A stretch of 64,000 bases of DNA from Taiwanofungus camphoratus (taxonomy: Eukaryota; Basidiomycota; Agaricomycetes; Polyporales; Taiwanofungaceae), in assembly GCA_003999685.1 (NCBI GenBank), contig CP021220.1, positions 1-64,000 of the forward strand, given 5' to 3'. The notes under the pieces were generated by a model that saw only the letters and a list, made by a program, of their open reading frames with translations, made no database searches and was not told where the DNA came from. Position numbers and translations under genes: made by a program. The first letter of the stretch is position 1, and each line of letters begins with the position of its first letter. This document shows positions 57,755 through 64,000 of the stretch, one piece after another.

Positions 57755-60700
57755 ATGTCGGAAGGGACGCCTCGCAAGACGATCTTCGTGGTCGGTCTTG
57801 GGATGGTAGGAATCGGTATGTGGTGGTAGATCAGGAGAAAGAGTTCATCATAAATTGAGACAACCGACTAGCGTTCATCGAGAAATTGCTGAATCTCGAC
57901 AAGGACGCCAAGTTTCGCGTCGTGACTTGCGGAGAAGAGGTTCATCGTGAGCCAATTTCACTCTCACTCCTCCCTTCTCGTCTTTGTTGACGTTCGCGAT
58001 GCAGTCGCATACAACCGCGTTGCCCTCACCGAGTACTTCCAGCATCGTAGTGTCGAAAAACTCTACTTGAATTCTCGTAAGACATACCTAGATCTGTCTG
58101 ATTGTGCTTTTGCTCAAACTCACTGCCGCAGCCGAATGGTATTCACAACAGGATCCGGAGAGGTTCACCTTCTATATTGGTGAAGCTGTCACCTCGCTCG
58201 ATACAGCGGCTCATACTGTCACCACCGACAAGGGTCGGACGATCCAATATGACTACTGCGTTCTCGCGACAGGGTCAGAGGCCACTCTGCCTAGCTATGC
58301 CGACCTCGAAATCCCAGGCGTGTTCGTCTATCGCAATATCTCTGACATGAACAAACTGCTGTCATACGTTGAGCAAGACGGCGTAAGGGGCTCGGCCGTA
58401 AGTGGACGATTGTAATCATGCACGAAACATTGAAGCTGACTCTTCGGTTAGGCTACAGTGCTGGGAGGAGGCCTTCTCGGTTTGGAGGCCGCCAAGGCGG
58501 TATACGACTTGGACACAATCAACGATGTCACTATCATCCACCGGCAGTCTTTCCCTCTTTCCCGTCAGCTCGACGCGCATGGAGGCGAGATCGTTCGCCG
58601 CCGCATCGAAGCCATGGGGGTCACCTTTCTCGGCGGCTCCTCTGTGGCACGACTCGTCACAGACGCCGACGGGGCGCTCTGTGGGCTAGAGATGGTCGAC
58701 GGTTCCACGGTCTCCAGCAAGATCGCGATATTCGCCATCGGAATCACTCCGCGGGATGATCTCGCGCGCGCGTCGGGGATCACGTGCGCCGAGCGGCGGG
58801 GGATCGTTGTCGACGATCATCTGCGCACTAGCGCGGCGGATGTCTTTGCCATTGGTGAATGCGCCAGCTGGAAAGGGAATACATACGGGCTGATCGCCCC
58901 TGGAGTGGAGATGGCGGACATCCTTGCGTTCAATTTCACCCAGACGCTGACGGAGGCGGGAGAGTTCAAGCCCCGGAAAATGGTGCGAGTTCCTGTCTTC
59001 GAGTGATAGTTTTGTGACAGAGTCTGATTTGGGACTAATTGCGACAGAACAACCCTGACCTATCCACCAAGCTGAAGCTCATGGGTGTGGATGTGCGCAA
59101 TAGCTAGCCACGACTCCCTTCATTGTGACTACTCACGACCCTCCATTAGGTCGCATCTTTCGGAGACTTCTTCGCTGAGAACCGCCGCCAGTCAGGCTCT
59201 GTGACATCAACCGCACAAGTCAGCAAGCCTCCTGCCGACGCCGTCTCTATCTCCTTCAAACAAACCAGCGTCAAGAAGGGCAGTGTTTGGGAAGTCACCC
59301 CGGATGCCACGGGACTGCAGAAATCCCCATTGATTTCGAGTGAGGTAACTACAGAGTCGTCGCAAACTGTATCAGTGGACGAGGATGCTGTGAAACCCAA
59401 GGCGACGAAGCCGAGAGACGCGTCGTCTCCTAAAAGGCGTCACGGGCATGGTGCCGCTGCTACTGCTGCTGCAGAGGGTCCCATTGAGACGCTGACGTAT
59501 CGCGACCCCTTCGCAGGAGTATACAAGAAGTACGGCCTTAACTCATCCACATTTTTTATCACATCCATATGCTCACTTCACTTTTGGGACACAGGTACAT
59601 TTTCAGCGCGGATGGACGATATCTTCTTGGCGGAATGATGGTCGGAGACACGTCTGACTACATCAAGCTGGTAGCGCTCGTCAAGAAGAAGGTTAGCCCT
59701 CAACATCAAGGTCTCGCATGCGATCTGATGCTAGAATCAAATTGAATGAAGAAAGCACTTGATGTTCCCCCCTCCCAGTTTATTCTTGGAAATGGAAAGG
59801 CGCAAGACGACTCAGGTGCTGACCTTGACGATGATGCGCAGATATGTAGTTGTCATGTAAGTGCCAATACTCAATTCCTTTGGTGCAGCATGATGACCGA
59901 CTGTCTTCGTAAGTAGAATGTCACCAAGGGTCAAGTCGTACAATGCATCAAGGATGGTGTGGAAACCCTCACTGATGTAAAGTCGCGGACAAAGGCAGGC
60001 TCAGGATGTGGAGGTTGTATGTATTTTATGTTAGCGCCTCTGATGTGCATATGCTCACCCTGGTATCTATCGTTCTCACCAGGTGTGCCCTTCTTGACAA
60101 ATCTCTTCAAGGTTCGTAGTGCCTTTTCCACCCTTTCGAGTCTGCTGACACTGCGTTATCCGACAGGCTGAGATGAAGAAGGCTGGGCACTCGATCAGTA
60201 ACAACTTATGTCCGCACTTTGCCATGTCAAGGGTTGATCTATTCAATGTTATAATGTGAGACACCTTCCTCGACATGCTTGGTGGTCGTAACTAGATATA
60301 TCTTACTTTCACCTAGGATCAAGAAGCTTAAGGCGTTCCCTGAGATCATGGAAGCAGTTGGCATTAAAAAGGATTCACTTGGTTGTGAAATTTGCAAGCC
60401 TGCAATTGGAAGCATTCTTTCGTCATTGTGGAATGAACACGTTATGAATCCTGTGCATCATTCGTATGTAACACAGTTCTTCTACGTTTGTCTCCGGTTT
60501 GACACCGTTTTTAGAAACCAAGATACTAACGACAGGTTTGTTGTTGTGCGCTTTGTTCCTGAGAATTCTTAACACCACTGCCTTAGGTTTATGGGAAATA
60601 TTCAGAGAAATGGTATGTCGTCGCAATTGTCTTTTGAATTTGTAATACTCAATGGTTTCATAGGCACTTTCTCTGTTGTGCCGCGAGTAGCTGCTGGTGA

Positions 60701-62665
60701 AGTGCGTGTTGAATATTCCTTCCAATGTTCGAAGGCCGACCTTTCGTGTGCAGATCACCCCTGATAAGCTCATTGTTCTCGGCCAAGTTGCTAAGAAGTG
60801 TACGCGAAGTGCATTTCTTCACATAATGAGTTACTCATATCTCGTGCACAATTAGACGGATTATATACCAAAATCACTGGCGGACAGCGTGTGGATATGT
60901 TCGGCGCGCAGAAAGCAGATCTGCCGTCAATATGGAAGGAACTGATTGATGCTGGTTTCGAAAGTGGTCATGCCTATGGTGAGCCGTACTCGCACCTGGT
61001 CTGCGCAGTGAGAGCTAAAGATGTGAATATAGGAAAAGCATTGCGGACGGTTAAATCGTGTGTTGGCACATCTTGGTGTCGCTACGGCATTGGCGATTCA
61101 GTAGGACGTAAGCGTTTACTCTACTTTGAGGGATGTGTTAAGTGAACATTATCATTACAGTTGCCGTATTGTTGGAAGAGCGTTACAAGGGTATACGCTC
61201 GCCTCACAAACTGAAAGGAGGAGTCAGTGGCTGTGTACGTGAGTGTGCCGAGGCGCAGGGAAAGGACTTTGGCCTCATTGCGACAGATAAAGGCTGGAAT
61301 AGTAAGCCTGCCCTACGTTCTCACCGTGACGCATGATTTACATACAGTTACTAGTATTTGTTTGTGGCAATGGAGGTATGCGAGGAAATCTTCAGATGAA
61401 AAATGGGATCTGAGCTTATCTCCAGGCGTGACACCACGACATGCCACTTTGTTTGCAAGTGACGTCCCGCCATCTAACGTTGTACAAATCCTCGATCGTT
61501 TCCTCATGTTTTACATCCGCACTGCTGACAAGCTCATGCGGACATCACGATGGCTCGCAGAGATGGAGGGAGGCATTGAAGTATGTTATCTTCTGTACAA
61601 GTAGCAGGCGAGTCAAGCTGACAGCATTCATAGAAACTGAAGCGAGTCCTTTTGGATGATGAGCTTGGGATATGTGAAGACCTGGAGCGTGAAATGAGCG
61701 AACTCGTAGGGACATATTATGACGAATGGAAAGCCGTCGTCGATGATCCAGAACGCCAGAAACAATTCCGACAGTTCGTCAATTCTGTCCGTGCGCTTTG
61801 CTACAAATGTAGTATTCATGAAGCTGATCTCTATCCTAGGATGAACGTCGGCCGCAGATAGAGCAAATCACTCAGCGAGGACAGCCACGGCCTGCAGACT
61901 GGCCAAAGTCATTTCCTTCGGCTCGCCTGCGCGAGACTGATGTCAGGGTTCCCAAGACGCAATGGAAGTGGCGAAAGATGGCCAAGCTTCATGACCTAAC
62001 GCCTACCGATGTTGGCACGACGTATGCCTCATTTCTAAGACGGTAAAAATCTGTGTATGCGATGATTGAAATATTATCTGTATAGGTCCGCTGCCGTGAA
62101 ATATGGTGACAGCCAAATCGCCATATTTCATGTGCCACGACGGGGCTTCTTTGCCACGCAACAGGTATTTCTGCTGTTTCAATCTGTGTAGATGTTACAC
62201 GGACTGACTCACGCCGAAGATGTGTCCACATAAACGAGCGTTCGTGCTGGAACATGGAATTGTAGGAGATGATCCGAATAGTGGGGCACTATATGTTTCT
62301 TGTCTGTATTGCGGCTACTCTCCTTTCCGTGAACTAAATGTGCCAATCTCTGGATGATGCCAGGTCCCATGCACAAGCGTAATTTCACTTTGACGTCTGG
62401 CGAATGCCTGAACGACGATTCATATAGCATCCTCACATTTGATGTACGAACGGACGAAGACAATATTCTGTTACTTCTCCCCGAGTCGGATGACTTGGAC
62501 GCAATTATCGGGACCAGCAAATGGATGGTCCGGCAAGCGACGTCAGAGTTGACTAGCATGGAGCGAGGGAGCGGTGTGGAAATTGTGGGCCCAGAGAAGG
62601 AAGGCTTGATAGCTGCTTGCGGAGGGGCATCGTCTACGTGTGGTGGTAATCAACTGGAGTGGTGA
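57755..62665 (+). CDS. Assimilatory nitrite reductase [NAD(P)H], siroheme type
   Basis: Reduces nitrite to ammonium with six electrons. The ATG at 57755 begins MSEGTPRKTIFVVGLGMVG (FAD site). A second nucleotide fold has TVLGGGLLGLEAAKAV, then FAIGECASW. A Ser/Thr/Ala-rich linker of about 90 residues follows (59200-59480). The BFD-like [2Fe-2S] domain has CSCHNVTKGQ and GSGCGGC. The ferredoxin-like half domain is MGNIQRNGTFSVVPR. Siroheme/4Fe-4S ligands are CVGTSWC (C-X5-C) and CVREC (C-X3-C). A C-terminal Rieske-type domain has CPHKRAF and CPMHKRNF. It ends GGNQLEW. About twenty small introns. Confidence 0.95.
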
Positions 62666-62868
62666 CCAACACGCTTGCTTAATGGCACAACTCACGCCGG
62701 AGCTACATGATATTATCCGGTATCTAAAAGACATTGTACTTTCCAAGTGTACAGCTACTTCTGCAACAACAAGTCCACTTGATATCTGCACATTAACACC
62801 GCGTTAAGGCCTATACTACGAGGAAGAACTCTAGACCAACAAACCATTAGTATGTCGTTATACACTGA
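62666..62868. other. Convergent intergenic spacer
   Basis: About 200 bases between the stop codons of nitrite reductase and the oxysterol-binding protein gene. Nothing recognised. Confidence 0.6.
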
Positions 62869-64000
62869 TCAGGGATCGTCTTCGATGAATATACGGTCCA
62901 CTCCATCCCAAGAAGAAACGGATCCTTGTTGTTTTGTTTGCCATACCTTATCCCGCTCCAGCCAGTACTCTAACTCATCATTTATTGTTGAAGGTGCCCA
63001 TACCCGCTCGCCAGTATCAGGTTCTGTTTCCGCCGTGAACCAACGAGGCCTATGAGGAGGCAATCTACCTTCTTCGCGTGCTCGTCTTGTCGCTCGTTGG
63101 AATTCTTCCTGTTTGTGCTTCAGCTCATTTGCACGTTCGTATTTACCCAGTTCAAATGCTCTCTGATCCGGCCGCAAACGACAGTCCGTGGGAGCAACGT
63201 ATGGCCTAAGAGTGTCAGGGCAGTCATTGAGCGTGATTGCGAAAGGTGTGAGATTGAAAGGCGTCCGAGGCTTCACGGAATTGCGCCATAGGAGAATGTA
63301 CTCCGGATCTGGGGATGGCGAGCTCGGTCCACTAATTTTGACATCTGGATGGAGACGACCGAAGCCAGTCCCAACGGGACGCGCAACAAGCTGACTATTC
63401 CAGCGTCCAGCAATCTCGTAGGTCACGGTGCCTTGAGAGTCCATGACATAGCCGACAATCTCGAACGCGTCCTTCCCCCGCCAGCCCCGAGGTTTGAAAG
63501 TCAGAACACACTGATCTCCAGTACGGTGGTTCGTAACCTAAAAAACTGTTGAGTCGTAATATCATTCATCCTGATTATTTGTTACTGACCACCATGTCGC
63601 CGTAATGATCTATTGTCGGCGAGCCCAGAATAAAACCGGAGACATTTGTGGTCACCTTTTTCCAACTGTAGTGTTCGACCACTTTGCCTTGTACGTGAGG
63701 TCCCTTCGCTTTGGGATAGCCAGTTGCTCTTTCTTCAGGCAGGAGAAGCTCAGCGTGTGCTACGCCTGTCGGACGAATCTCGAAAGACTTTCCCATGAAC
63801 TTATTCTGGGCGTCGACCTAGACCAAATTAATTAAGGTATGGCGCCTATTAACCATGGCTAGCTTACCTCGCCGTAATAGCGCCAGTGAGGTGACTCCGC
63901 CCAACAGGCAGAAATTGGTGGATGATGGCTGACTTGCTCGGACATATAACGATAGTCCTTGTCGAAGCGCACATACTCAAAGGTCTCACCCTGTAGCGTA
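62869..64000 (-). CDS. Oxysterol-binding protein (OSBP/Kes1 family), 3' part of gene
   Basis: Lipid-transfer protein carrying sterol or PI4P between membranes. Only the C-terminal exons lie in the window; the gene continues past 64000. Reading the minus strand from the edge gives YTLQGETFEYVRFDKDYRY and the family fingerprint SEQVSHHPPISACWAES (about 63911). Then come FEIRPTGVAHAELLLP, EHYSWKKVTTNVSGFILGS, YILLWRNSVKP and FNLTPFAITLND. The C-terminal helix is LRPDQRAFELGKYERANELK and continues QEEFQRATRRAREEG. The stop is at 62869. The truncation is due to the window edge. Confidence 0.93.

Overview
The window is the left end of a chromosome from a filamentous basidiomycete fungus, most likely an agaricomycete. 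The evidence is a terminal C-rich telomeric array at base 1, genes split by many 50-70 nt introns, a fungal nitrate-assimilation cluster, a very long basidiomycete-style ATG4, and telomere-embedded retroelements that resemble the Coprina group of endonuclease-less Penelope-like elements (PLEs). No species can be named from the sequence alone.

Bases 1-11828 are a telomere/retroelement array. Tracts of CCTAA (TTAGG on the other strand, with only a few CCCTAA units) alternate with two kinds of sequence. The first is a PLE body coding for an approximately 1,174-residue reverse transcriptase, one complete copy and one 5'-truncated copy. The second is a leader unit of up to about 860 bp, here called U, present six times. 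Every U copy carries a sequence that folds as a type I hammerhead ribozyme. The sixth copy keeps the catalytic core and re-pairs helix III with different bases. All elements point inward with their 3' ends on CCTAA repeats, as expected for reverse transcription primed from the chromosome end, and the copies become more diverged inward. Some of the 'telomeric' tracts share identical irregular repeats, so they were probably copied as part of the element or duplicated with it rather than made by telomerase.

Bases 11829-12992 are a transition zone with a perfect 12-bp inverted repeat, a roughly 308-bp TIR element and the presumed promoter of a PARP gene. From there the genes are ordinary single-copy genes: PARP (+), MFAP1 splicing factor (-), a GPI-anchored fasciclin protein (+), a PPOx-like flavin protein (-), mitochondrial DEAD-box helicase MRH4 (-), a small TOM6-like membrane protein (-), peroxisomal dienoyl-CoA isomerase (+), a Rab7-like GTPase with a long insertion (+), ATG4 (-), aldehyde dehydrogenase (-), a NAT9-like acetyltransferase (-), a GPR1/FUN34/YaaH acetate transporter (+), a decayed DUF4419 gene (-) and the importin-alpha exporter CSE1 (+).

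Bases 50812-62665 hold a complete nitrate-assimilation cluster: nitrate reductase (-), NRT2-type nitrate transporter (-) and nitrite reductase (+). Transporter and nitrite reductase share a 462-bp divergent promoter. Together they import nitrate and reduce it to nitrite and then ammonium. An oxysterol-binding protein gene (-) runs off the right edge. Long stretches near 26.8-28.0, 33.2-35.4 and 39.1-42.7 kb contain no gene I can support.
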